The notes under the pieces are model-generated. The model was given only the letters and a program-made list of their open reading frames with translations. It searched no databases and was not told the DNA's origin. Positions 1 through 9,048 of a DNA stretch of 33,380 nt are shown here, in pieces. The DNA is from an uncultured Clostridia bacterium (GTDB lineage: Bacteria; Bacillota; Clostridia; TANB77; CAG-508), in NCBI GenBank assembly GCA_949746675.1, contig CATKDT010000055.1, forward strand, positions 1 through 33,380. Reading direction: 5' to 3'. The translations under genes and the position numbers were made by a program. Position 1 is the first letter of the stretch. Each line of letters begins with the position of its first letter.

Positions 1-1
1 A

Positions 2-418
2 GATTTAATTTTGTGTTCACCATTAAATAGAGCAATACAAACTGCTGAAATTATTAATCAAGGAAGAAATATTAGAATGATAATAGACGAAAGAGTTTCA
101 GAAAGAGATTTTGGAGAGTTTGAAGGAATGTATAATACAGATTTTGATTTTAATGCTTTTTGGAATTATAAGCAAAATTTAAAATATAATAAAGCAGAAA
201 ATATACAAGATTTCTTTAGAAGAGTATATAACTTTTTAGATGATATTAAAAACGAATATCATGGAAAAAGAATATTAATAGTGGCACATGGAGGTATTAG
301 TATACCAGTTAAATGTTATTTTGAGGGAATACCAGATACTGAAACTTTATTACCATTATGTTTAGGAAACTGTAAAATTGCAAAATATTCATATAAAGAA
401 CTAGATTTGGATAGATAA
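2..418 (+). CDS. Histidine phosphatase (phosphoglycerate mutase-like) family protein, 5' truncated by window edge
   Basis: Open frame runs to the left edge (DLILCSPLNRAIQTAEII... VAHGGISIPVKCYF), typical of histidine phosphatases; the ORF-track start is an internal TTG. Confidence 0.8.
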   Translation, partial: DLILCSPLNRAIQTAEIINQGRNIRMIIDERVSERDFGEFEGMYNTDFDFNAFWNYKQNLKYNKAENIQDFFRRVYNFLDDIKNEYHGKRILIVAHGGISIPVKCYFEGIPDTETLLPLCLGNCKIAKYSYKELDLDR

Positions 419-420
419 AA

Positions 421-463
421 TATTATAGAAATCTGCCATCATTAATGGCAGATTTCTATAATA
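421..463. terminator. Bidirectional intrinsic terminator
   Basis: Perfect 19-bp inverted repeat TATTATAGAAATCTGCCAT / ATGGCAGATTTCTATAATA with 5-nt loop, between convergent genes. Confidence 0.75.
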
Positions 464-503
464 TGGAATTATAATAACATAAATATTTTAATCATAAAAT
501 TAT

Positions 504-1160
504 TTATTTTCTTAGTACATAAATCAACCACTTATCATTATTATCTCCACCTTGCTTGAAAAAATCATGAATTTTAAAGCCAACTTTATCTATCATACTA
601 TCTAATTCTTCCTTACGGAAATAGCTGTAATAGCGTTCTACACCCATATGATATTCACCTTCAAAATCAACCCATTCTTCATCAGTATTTTTAGTATCAC
701 GATTAATAACATTAAATAGTAATATACCATTATCTTCAAGAGCATCATAAACTTTTTGAATTAAAGTTAAAGCATCTTCTTTAGTAAAATGAACAAGAAC
801 TCTCCAGCAAAAAACTCCAGAATATTTCTCAGGAAAATCATCTTCTAGTACATTAAACTTAATGGTATGTAATCCTTTACTTTTAGTGGCATTTATAAAA
901 TCATCTGCAATGTCACTACTAGTTACATTAAAACCAAGGCTTTCAATAAACTTTGAATTAGCTCCATCAGCAGAACCAATTTCAAAAATTTTAGAACCAC
1001 TAGGAAGACAAGCAAAACTTGATTTAATTAAACTTTCTAACTTTTTACGTTTTCTGCTAGCCTTAACAGGGTCAAGATTATCATGTTCAATAGAGCTTGC
1101 TAAATATAAATGAGCTGTTTTATCATATACAGCTAAAGTTTTTTTATTTTCAATACTCAT
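504..1160 (-). CDS. Class I SAM-dependent methyltransferase
   Basis: 218 aa; motif I-like KIFEIGSADGANSKFIESLG, later DNGILLFNVINRD. Confidence 0.75.
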   Translation of the reverse strand: MSIENKKTLAVYDKTAHLYLASSIEHDNLDPVKASRKRKKLESLIKSSFACLPSGSKIFEIGSADGANSKFIESLGFNVTSSDIADDFINATKSKGLHTIKFNVLEDDFPEKYSGVFCWRVLVHFTKEDALTLIQKVYDALEDNGILLFNVINRDTKNTDEEWVDFEGEYHMGVERYYSYFRKEELDSMIDKVGFKIHDFFKQGGDNNDKWLIYVLRK

Positions 1161-1177
1161 AACTTTTCCAAACCTTT

Positions 1178-1678
1178 CTAAGAAAAATTTTCAACATATA
1201 TTTTATAACTACAAGAAAGCAAAACGGATTTTAATAAATATAAGTTATCATTATTAGCATCTTTATCAATAAAATCTTTTCTTTTATATGTACAAGATAA
1301 AGCTTCTTCAAATAAATTACAAAATTTATTATATGCAATTTCAACTGTAGAATCAGCCAATGCAATATTGATCAAGTTTTTAATATCTTGCATACTGTAT
1401 ACTTGTTTTAAAACACAGATGACAAATAATTTTGCAATATGAACTTTAGAATATTGTTTTTTTACAGGTGCCTCAATTAGATTATTTTTAACATAATTAT
1501 TTATCATAGTTTTAGTAAGAACGCCATCATCATTTTTTTTATTGTTACTATAAAAAAACAAGTAAGGAGATAGGCAAGAGTTAATCAAATTAACAACTTG
1601 GTCTAAATATAAATCAATACTAGGAAGTTCATTCCATCTAGGAATATGAAAATTGTTTATCGAAATTTTATTATCCAT
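1178..1678 (-). CDS. DUF1836-like protein
   Basis: N-terminus IPRWNELPSIDLYLDQVVNLIN and LTKTMINNYVKNNLI...KKQYSKVHIAKLFVICVLKQVYSMQDI resemble DUF1836. Confidence 0.65.
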   Translation of the reverse strand: MDNKISINNFHIPRWNELPSIDLYLDQVVNLINSCLSPYLFFYSNNKKNDDGVLTKTMINNYVKNNLIEAPVKKQYSKVHIAKLFVICVLKQVYSMQDIKNLINIALADSTVEIAYNKFCNLFEEALSCTYKRKDFIDKDANNDNLYLLKSVLLSCSYKIYVENFS

Positions 1679-1742
1679 AAAGATTTAACCTCATATAATA
1701 GTTTTTTTTATAATAACATTTTTGTAATATTTAGTCAAGCTA

Positions 1743-1771
1743 TTGACATAGTAAAATATAAATGATAATCT
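1743..1771 (+). promoter_or_regulatory. Sigma-A-like promoter of the 1802 gene
   Basis: TTGACA (1743-1748), 17-bp spacer, TAATCT (1766-1771). Confidence 0.65.
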
Positions 1772-1790
1772 AGTTTAGAAAACTAGATTA
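1766..1790. promoter_or_regulatory. Candidate operator palindrome overlapping the -10
   Basis: TAATCTAGTTT-AGA-AAACTAGATTA, perfect 11-bp inverted repeat directly before AGGAGG. Confidence 0.55.
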
Positions 1791-1801
1791 GGAGGTAAAA
1801 T

Positions 1802-2860
1802 ATGAAAGGTATAAAAGTAGGAAATAAAATTTCAAAATATCCAATAATTCAAGGAGGCATGGGAGTTGGAGTATCTATGCATAGTTTAGCAGGAAATGTT
1901 AGTAAAGAGGGTGGAATAGGAATTATATCAACAGCAGATATTGGATATAAAGAAGAGGATTTTTTTAAAAATCCAATGCAAGCTAATATACGAGCCATTG
2001 GAAAAGAGATTGTAAAAGCAAGAGAAATTGCAGGAAATGATAAAATACTTGGGGTAAATATAATGGTAGCGTTAAAAAATTATTCAGAAGTAGTAAAAGA
2101 GTGTGTAAAACAAAAAATTGATTTAATTATTTCAGGAGCAGGAATTCCAAAAAATTTACCAGAATATATAAAAAATACGAATACTAAAGTTGCACCAATA
2201 GTATCATCACTTAGATGTTGTAAACTCATAATAACACATTGGATAAAAAAGTATAATTATGCACCTGATATGATTGTAATAGAGGGCCCAGAGGCAGGAG
2301 GTCATTTAGGTTTTAAGTTAGAAGAACTCGATGAGGACACTAAGCCTAAATTAGAAGATATTACAAAAGATGTTGTTAAATATGTAAGAGAGATCGAAAA
2401 GGAAGTAGGTAAAGAAATACCAGTTATATCGGCTGGTGGGATATGGGACTCAAATGATATAAAAAAGTTTTTAAATTTAGGAGCAAGTGGAGTACAAATG
2501 GCAACAAGATTTGTCGCAACAAATGAATGTGATGCATCTCAAGAATTCAAACAAGCATATATAAATGCAAAAAAAGAAGATATAAAAATAATAAAAAGTC
2601 CAGTAGGAATGCCAGGAAGGGCAATTTACAATAACTTTATAAAGAAAACAGAAAATGAAAAAAATAAAATAGATAAATGTTATGGATGTATAAAAACTTG
2701 TAATATAGCAGATACACCATATTGTATAACAAGAGCATTAATAAACTCTGTAAAAGGAGATATAGATAATGGTCTAATATTTTGCGGAAGTAATGTTAGT
2801 AGAATAAATAAAATAGTTCCAGTACATGATTTAATGAAAGAATTAGTTAGTGAATTATAA
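1802..2860 (+). CDS. NAD(P)H-dependent flavin oxidoreductase, nitronate monooxygenase / FabK-like
   Basis: KYPIIQGGMGVGVSMHSLAGNVSKEGGIGIIS, IVIEGPEAGGHLG, PVISAGGIWD, GASGVQMATRFVATNEC; RBS AGGAGGT. Confidence 0.85.
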   Translation: MKGIKVGNKISKYPIIQGGMGVGVSMHSLAGNVSKEGGIGIISTADIGYKEEDFFKNPMQANIRAIGKEIVKAREIAGNDKILGVNIMVALKNYSEVVKECVKQKIDLIISGAGIPKNLPEYIKNTNTKVAPIVSSLRCCKLIITHWIKKYNYAPDMIVIEGPEAGGHLGFKLEELDEDTKPKLEDITKDVVKYVREIEKEVGKEIPVISAGGIWDSNDIKKFLNLGASGVQMATRFVATNECDASQEFKQAYINAKKEDIKIIKSPVGMPGRAIYNNFIKKTENEKNKIDKCYGCIKTCNIADTPYCITRALINSVKGDIDNGLIFCGSNVSRINKIVPVHDLMKELVSEL

Positions 2861-2866
2861 AATAAA

Positions 2867-2903
2867 AAACACAGAAAGTCCTTTAAGATTTTCTGTGTTT
2901 TTT
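2867..2903 (+). terminator. Intrinsic terminator
   Basis: AAAAACACAGAAA ... TTTTCTGTGTTTTTT stem-loop after the stop codon. Confidence 0.7.
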
Positions 2904-2931
2904 ACGTAAAAATATGTTATAATATAAAAAT

Positions 2932-2994
2932 GCAACCGAAAATTGACAAAAAACAACTCAAAATTGGTAGAACGCAACCAGTAGAAAACATATA
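2932..2994. repeat. Tandem imperfect 21-bp direct repeats (2 full units plus a partial third)
   Basis: GCAACCGAAAATTGACAAAAA / ACAACTCAAAATTGGTAGAAC / GCAACCAGTAG...; CAAC at 2933, 2954, 2975 and AAAATTG at 2939, 2960. Confidence 0.5.
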
Positions 2995-3149
2995 ATTAAG
3001 TTATAAATATAAATTGCATGTGATATTTTTAAAACAGATAGTAGTAATCTATAAGGCTATTATTTAAAATGCTTGATAGTGTAAATTAATCTAAGAAAAT
3101 GAGATTATGAAAGCATTATCAAAAATTAATTCTTGAAAGGGGGAATTTT

Positions 3150-4640
3150 ATGAAATTATCAGAAAATTTAAAAACAATTAGAAAGGAAAATAATTTGTCA
3201 CAGGAACAATTAGCAGAACAACTAGGAGTATCAAGACAAGCAGTATCGAAATGGGAGTCAGACCAGAGTTATCCAGAAATGGACAAAGTACTATTAATAT
3301 GCAAGCTATATGGATATGGAATTGACGAACTAATGAACGAAAACGTAGCAGTAGTAAAAGAAGAGAAACAATCAAGAAACAATATAAATAAATATATTGA
3401 TGACTTTTTCTCATTTATAACAAAAACAGTTGAAATGTTTTGCAGTATGAAATTTAAACAAAAAATTAAATGTTTGTTAGAACAAGGATGTATAACATTA
3501 TTTCTAGTATGTATATTTGCAATATTAGGAGCTGTAGGAGGACAAGTATTTGCAGGAATATTTGGAAAGATGCCATGGGAAGCATATGAAGTGTATATAG
3601 GAATAGTAAGATCAGTTTATATTGTATTAGCACTTGCAGTTGGACTTTCAGTATTACTACATATATTTAAAATTAGGTATTTAGACTATTATGAAATAGT
3701 AAAAGAAAGTGATATAACTAATAATACTAACGATAATCTAAAAAATAAAGTTGAAAATATATATAAAGAAAATGCAGAAGATAATTCTAAAAAGAAAAAA
3801 ATCTTTATTAAAGATAAACAAGAAAAAATAATAATAAGAGATCCAGAACATACTCAATCAAAATTCTTAACAGGAATTTTAAAATGTGTATTGGTTTGCT
3901 TTAAAGCATTAGCAGTACTTATTGGAATAGACTTTTCACTAACATTTATTGCATTAGTAACATTATTAATTTTGAGCTTTTTATTTGTTAAGACAGGAGC
4001 AGTATTTTTAGGAGCATTATTTATACTAATTGCTTCATTACTTTTAAACTTTATAATTTTAAAAATACTATATTACTTTATAATTAGTAAAAAGAATAAC
4101 AAAAAAACTATTGGCATTGTTATATTATCAGCATTAGTACTTATAGGATTAGGAATAGGAACTTTATTAGGAGGGATTACACAATTTAAGTATGTAAATG
4201 CAAATAAAAAACGAGACGAATATACTTTTGAAATGAATGATAAATTAATGATAAATGATAGTGTTTATGATGTGGAATATATAGAAAATGAATTAGATAA
4301 TATAACTATAAGATTTGAATGTCCAGAATTCTGTGCAACAAATTATAGTATGCAAAGAGGAAAGAAGTATAATTATATTGAAATAAGTTTTGATTGTTAT
4401 AAAGATGACACAAAAATAATTCAATCTTTTAATTCATTTATAGAAGATGTAAACGCTAAAAGGATAAGAAAATATGAAAGAACAAAGATATATGTATTTA
4501 CATCAAAAGAAAATATTAAAAAAATAAAACAAAATAGAGTAGAATATAATAAGGCAGTTGGTGATAGATATGGAGTTACTACTATTTATGGCGGTCTTTT
4601 AGTTGGTAGTGATGAAGAATGGGAAGACTATATTCAGTAG
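3150..4640 (+). CDS. XRE-family HTH regulator with multi-pass membrane domain
   Basis: N-terminal HTH (MKLSENLKTIRKENNLSQEQLAEQLGVSRQAVSKWESDQSYPEMDKVLLIC) followed by several hydrophobic helices; RBS AAAGGGGG. Confidence 0.8.
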   Translation: MKLSENLKTIRKENNLSQEQLAEQLGVSRQAVSKWESDQSYPEMDKVLLICKLYGYGIDELMNENVAVVKEEKQSRNNINKYIDDFFSFITKTVEMFCSMKFKQKIKCLLEQGCITLFLVCIFAILGAVGGQVFAGIFGKMPWEAYEVYIGIVRSVYIVLALAVGLSVLLHIFKIRYLDYYEIVKESDITNNTNDNLKNKVENIYKENAEDNSKKKKIFIKDKQEKIIIRDPEHTQSKFLTGILKCVLVCFKALAVLIGIDFSLTFIALVTLLILSFLFVKTGAVFLGALFILIASLLLNFIILKILYYFIISKKNNKKTIGIVILSALVLIGLGIGTLLGGITQFKYVNANKKRDEYTFEMNDKLMINDSVYDVEYIENELDNITIRFECPEFCATNYSMQRGKKYNYIEISFDCYKDDTKIIQSFNSFIEDVNAKRIRKYERTKIYVFTSKENIKKIKQNRVEYNKAVGDRYGVTTIYGGLLVGSDEEWEDYIQ

Positions 4641-4735
4641 AACAAGTGCTTTCAATGATATTAGCAATAATTGACTATAAGTATACGTTATAAAAAAACA
4701 AATAAACTATTTACAATTTTTTTAAAATAAAATAT

Positions 4736-4763
4736 AATGTCCTTAAATAAAAATAAGGACATT
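4736..4763. terminator. Intrinsic terminator
   Basis: AATGTCCTTA / TAAGGACATT stem followed by TTATT. Confidence 0.55.
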
Positions 4764-4867
4764 TATTGTAGGAATAATTGTAATATCAAAGTATCTGTTT
4801 AATTAAATAGTAAAAGTCATTTTAAACTTATAAAAAAAGATACTTTGAAAAAAGAAAGGAAAAAATT

Positions 4868-5119
4868 ATGGAAGAGAGAATTGTAAAACCATTTACAGCA
4901 TGGAGACATTTCAAAGGAACGACAGCATTTGTAATAACAGTTGCTAAACATAGTGAAACAGGAGAAGAATTTGTAATATATCGTTGCATAGGAAATGCAG
5001 GAAGAACAGACCATAAAGATGGAGTATATGCACGTCCACTAGATATGTTTTTATCAGAAGTAGACCATGAAAAATACCCAGAAGTAACACAAAAATATCG
5101 TTTTGAGGAAATTGTATAA
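4868..5119 (+). CDS. DUF1653 family protein
   Basis: 83 aa, [45 protein letters not shown] matches the DUF1653 pattern; RBS AAAGGA. Confidence 0.75.
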   Translation: MEERIVKPFTAWRHFKGTTAFVITVAKHSETGEEFVIYRCIGNAGRTDHKDGVYARPLDMFLSEVDHEKYPEVTQKYRFEEIV

Positions 5120-5219
5120 AAACTATACAATAGTGAATAAAAGTAATAACATAATAAGACATAACAGAAGATTAAATTATAATAATAAATGGACGAAAAA
5201 GGACAAGAAAAAATAAAAC

Positions 5220-5248
5220 TTGACATAATAATAAAAATATGTTAAAAT
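5220..5248 (+). promoter_or_regulatory. Sigma-A-like promoter upstream of GNAT gene
   Basis: TTGACA, 17-bp spacer, TAAAAT. Confidence 0.55.
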
Positions 5249-5340
5249 TCGAAATCGAAATAAGCTGGTAACAGTGGAGGTAAAAAGAAAAAAGTAAAAA
5301 TTTAAATATTAAAATGACTTACAATAAAAAGTAAGAATAA

Positions 5341-5392
5341 AAAAAGTCTTGCAAAGTAGTCTTAAGTGATTTCTTTTCGAGGCTTTTTAGTT
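5341..5392 (+). terminator. Terminator/attenuator hairpin in the leader of the GNAT gene
   Basis: AAAAAGTCTTGCAAAG pairs with CTTTTCGAGGCTTTTT (G-U pairs, one mismatch), ending in TTTTT. Confidence 0.5.
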
Positions 5393-5405
5393 AGGAGGGA
5401 TACAA

Positions 5406-6005
5406 ATGGAAATTAAAAATAGTGCATTTGGAGAATTAGAATTAGTATTTCCAACAGTAGAATACAGAGAACAATTAGAAGAATACGTTCAAGAGCATAT
5501 TGACAACAATGAATACAAATTAAATGGTGTTGGTGGACTTGATTCATTAAAAGACTTTGATAAATGGTTAGAAAAGATAAATAACGATTTATCAGAAAAA
5601 ACAATAATAGGAAGCTGTATACCCTCCACAGTATTTCTAGGAGTAAGAAAAGAAGACAATAAAGTAGTAGGCATGTTACAAATTAGACATAGATTAACCG
5701 AAAAACTATATTTTAATATAGGACATATTGGAGATGGAGTTAGACCATCAGAAAGAAGAAAAGGCTATGCAACAGAAATGATTAGATTAGCATTAGGAGA
5801 GTGCAAAAAACTAGGAATAAATAAAGTTTTAATGGCATGTAATAAGGAAAATATAGCATCAGCAAAAAGTATTATGAAGAATGGAGGAATTTTAGAAAAT
5901 GAAGTAGTATCAGAGAATGGGAAGATTGACCAAAGATACTGGATAGACTTAGAAGAGAGAGCTGTAGAAAAAGATTTCTATGAAGTAAAGGCATGCAATT
6001 TATAA
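5406..6005 (+). CDS. GNAT family N-acetyltransferase
   Basis: GDGVRPSERRKGYATEMIRLALGECKKLGINKVLMACNKENIASAKSIMKNGG. Confidence 0.85.
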   Translation: MEIKNSAFGELELVFPTVEYREQLEEYVQEHIDNNEYKLNGVGGLDSLKDFDKWLEKINNDLSEKTIIGSCIPSTVFLGVRKEDNKVVGMLQIRHRLTEKLYFNIGHIGDGVRPSERRKGYATEMIRLALGECKKLGINKVLMACNKENIASAKSIMKNGGILENEVVSENGKIDQRYWIDLEERAVEKDFYEVKACNL

Positions 6006-6258
6006 AGATAACAAGAGAGTAACTTATCAATGGAATGAAACAAAGAACTTTTAGTTTCAATACGGTAAAATTCATTGAAAAGTGCTCTTTTTTGTGATAT
6101 TATAAGGAAAAGACTTATAACATGATATATTAAAAATACATCAAAACTGATATTATAAAAATACATTCTTACAAAAAACTTACAAAAATCTTTCAATTCT
6201 ATGAGGATTATATAAGTATAAATGGATATAATCTATTCAAATAGGAGGAATAGATCAT

Positions 6259-6991
6259 ATGGAAAAAAGAAAAATAAGTAAGAATAAAGTAATATTAGTG
6301 ACCCTAATAGTGTTATTTGTGATAGTATTTGTAATGATTATAAAGGTAAGCAGTAAGATAAAAAAACAGGATAACATTGCTAAAATCGAAATCAAAAATG
6401 AAATATCGGGTAGAAATGCAAAAACAATTTCAGAGTTAGGATGGGAACTTACATTAGTGAATTCAGAAAATAAATTACCAGATAACTATCACATAACACT
6501 TGAAAGTATTGATGAATATAGAAAATTTGATAGTAGAGCGATACAGTACTTAAAAAATATGATAGACGATATGAGAAGAGGGCAAGTAGGAGGGATATGG
6601 GTACAATCTTCATATAGGAGTGTAGAAGATCAAACTAAGATATACAATAATAAAATACAATATTATATAAGTATGGGAAAGAGAATGGAAGAGGCAAAAA
6701 GACTTACAGAGGAAGTAATTAGTAAACCACGGATATAGTGAACATAATTTAGGCCTTGCTGTAGATTTTAACTATGTAAATAACTCTTTTGAAGATACAA
6801 AAGAATTTAATTGGTTAAAACAAAATGCCGAGGAATATGGATTTATACTTAGATATCCAAAAGAAAAAGAAAACATTACAAAAATGAGTTATGAGCCTTG
6901 GCATTGGAGATATGTTGGAAAAGAGAATGCAAAAAAAATGAAAAGTTTAGGATTATGTTTAGAAGAATATGTTGAATATATATCTAAATAA
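6259..6991 (+). pseudogene. VanY-like D-alanyl-D-alanine carboxypeptidase with frame disruption
   Basis: Frame 1 (6259-6738): TM anchor and VanY-like N-terminal domain ending ...ISKPRI*. The alternative frame from 6731 reads GYSEHNLGLAVDFNYV...EPWHWRYVGKENAKKM...YISK*, the metal-binding half. One extra C at about 6730 would explain the shift. Confidence 0.8.
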
Positions 6992-7016
6992 AAGAGGGAG
7001 AGGAAGAACACTAAAA

Positions 7017-7679
7017 ATGAAAAAGATTTTAGTAGTAGAAGATGAAGAAAATATTGCGAACTTAATAAAAGATATATTAAAAATGGGAAAGTATATAGTT
7101 GAAAATGCATATGATGGACAAGAAGCAATGCACAAAATAAATAATGAACAATTTGACCTTATAATATTAGATATAATGTTGCCAAAACTCAATGGCTTTG
7201 AGATAATGGAAAAGATAAATACAAAGGATACTCCAATCATTTTTCTATCTGCTAGAAATGATGTATCAACAATAGTAAAAGGACTATCAGAAGGGGGAAA
7301 AGACTATATGACAAAACCCTTCGAACCATTAGAACTACTTGCAAGAGTAGAACTAAGAATAAAGGAAAATGGAGCTAATATATGTACATATAATAATATT
7401 ATTTTAAATAAAGAAGAAAGAGCTGTATATAAAGATAAACAAAAAGTAAATCTAACTCCAAAAGAATATGATTTATTTTTATTATTGATCGAAAATGTAG
7501 GAAAAGCATTATCACGTGATACTATACTTGATAAAGTATGGTCAATAAATGAGGAAATTGAAACAAGAACAGTTGATTATCATATTCAACAATTACGAAA
7601 AAAACTTGGACTAAAAGACGAAATAAAAACTATTAATAAAGTAGGATATAGAATAGAAAAGTTAAGCGAAAGGAAATAA
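7017..7679 (+). CDS. OmpR/VanR-like response regulator
   Basis: KILVVEDEENIANLI, DLIILDIMLPKLNGFEI, KPFEPLELLARV and winged-helix C-terminus (LTPKEYDLFLLLIENVGKALSRDTILDKVW). ATG at 7017 preferred over the track start. Confidence 0.9.
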   Translation: MKKILVVEDEENIANLIKDILKMGKYIVENAYDGQEAMHKINNEQFDLIILDIMLPKLNGFEIMEKINTKDTPIIFLSARNDVSTIVKGLSEGGKDYMTKPFEPLELLARVELRIKENGANICTYNNIILNKEERAVYKDKQKVNLTPKEYDLFLLLIENVGKALSRDTILDKVWSINEEIETRTVDYHIQQLRKKLGLKDEIKTINKVGYRIEKLSERK

Positions 7680-7687
7680 ATACTAAT

Positions 7688-9040
7688 ATGAAATTTGGAC
7701 AAAAAATATTTTTAATAACTTTTGCATTTGTAACAGTTGGAATAAACTTAATTGGGATAAGCATAATCAATAATAATTATAAAACACAGCTAGATTCTAG
7801 AATGAATAACAACATATCAAATATTAATAATATTAATAGGGCATTAAAACTATATAATAACACAAATATAAATATAAACACTCTAAAGAAAGATAAGACT
7901 TATTATGAATTAGCAAAAGAAGGTGAGATATTATATAGTAATGTTTTATTTGACATTGAAGACATAAAAAAGCGAATAGAAACAGAAGAAAACAAAATAA
8001 AGTCAATAATAGTCGAAAAATTTTTATTTATGTCAGCAAAAACTGAAGAATATAGTATAATACTTGCTGAAAACATAGAAGATATATTAAATATAAGAGA
8101 GGAACAAATAGACTTTTTTATAAAAGCAAGTATAATATTTTCATTTGTTATAGCTTTTTGCCTATATATTACAATATCTTTTGCAACGAGGAGAATAAAA
8201 AAATTAGGAAAAGCAGTAGAAAAGATATCAAAAGGAGATTATAAAACAAGAGTAAAAAAACTAGGAGGGGACGAAGTAGGAAAACTTGCAGTATCATTTA
8301 ATAAAATGGCAGACTCTGTAGAAAACAATATAGAAGAAATAAAAAGAACAGCAGAAAACAGACAAAACTTCATAAATGATATTTCACATGAAATAAGAAC
8401 ACCATTAACATCAATAATAGGATATTCAAGTCTAATAAAGAATGAAAAAGTTACTGATATAAATATAATTAAAGAGTATAATCAAAAGATAAATGAAGAA
8501 GGAAATTATTTAAATTCAATATCAGAACGTTTAATGGAAATAGTATTATTAGATAATAAGAAATTAGAATTACATAAAGTTGATTTATCATTATTATTAG
8601 AAGAAATAATTGATAATATGGAATTTGACTATGAAAGAGCAAAGTTTTACAAAAAAATTAAAACTAATATTGAGATAGAAAGTGACAAAACATTACTAAA
8701 ATCACTAATTACTAACATAATAAAAAATGCAATAATGGCATATAAAGAATGGGAACTAAAAACTATAATGATAGTATTAGATGAATATATAGATGACAAA
8801 ACCATACTAAAGATTATAGATCAAGGAAGTGGAATGACAGAAGAACAATTAAGCAAAGTAACAGAACCATTTTATACATTAAATAAAGACAGAAATAGAA
8901 AAATATCTGGCATGGGATTGGGACTTCCATTATGTGTTAAGATATGTGAGATATTAAATGCAGAATTTAAAATAGAAAGCAAATTAGAAGAAGGTACAAC
9001 AGTGAGTATAATATTTAAATCTTTAAAGGAGAATAATTAA
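7688..9040 (+). CDS. HAMP-domain sensor histidine kinase
   Basis: Two TM segments, HAMP, H-box NDISHEIRTPLTSIIGYSSLI, G-box GMGLGLPLCVKICEI. Confidence 0.92.
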   Translation: MKFGQKIFLITFAFVTVGINLIGISIINNNYKTQLDSRMNNNISNINNINRALKLYNNTNININTLKKDKTYYELAKEGEILYSNVLFDIEDIKKRIETEENKIKSIIVEKFLFMSAKTEEYSIILAENIEDILNIREEQIDFFIKASIIFSFVIAFCLYITISFATRRIKKLGKAVEKISKGDYKTRVKKLGGDEVGKLAVSFNKMADSVENNIEEIKRTAENRQNFINDISHEIRTPLTSIIGYSSLIKNEKVTDINIIKEYNQKINEEGNYLNSISERLMEIVLLDNKKLELHKVDLSLLLEEIIDNMEFDYERAKFYKKIKTNIEIESDKTLLKSLITNIIKNAIMAYKEWELKTIMIVLDEYIDDKTILKIIDQGSGMTEEQLSKVTEPFYTLNKDRNRKISGMGLGLPLCVKICEILNAEFKIESKLEEGTTVSIIFKSLKENN

Positions 9041-9048
9041 AAATTCAT

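Noticed and set aside
862-1113. 83-aa plus-strand ORF
   Set aside because: Antisense to the methyltransferase gene with no RBS support.
4817-5226. Minus-strand ORFs over the DUF1653 gene
   Set aside because: Phe/Ser/Tyr/Cys-rich antisense shadows of an AT-rich coding region.
5249-5405. T-box or known riboswitch in the GNAT leader
   Set aside because: No T-box core (AGGGTGGNACCGCG) or other motif I recognise; kept only as an unclassified attenuator candidate.
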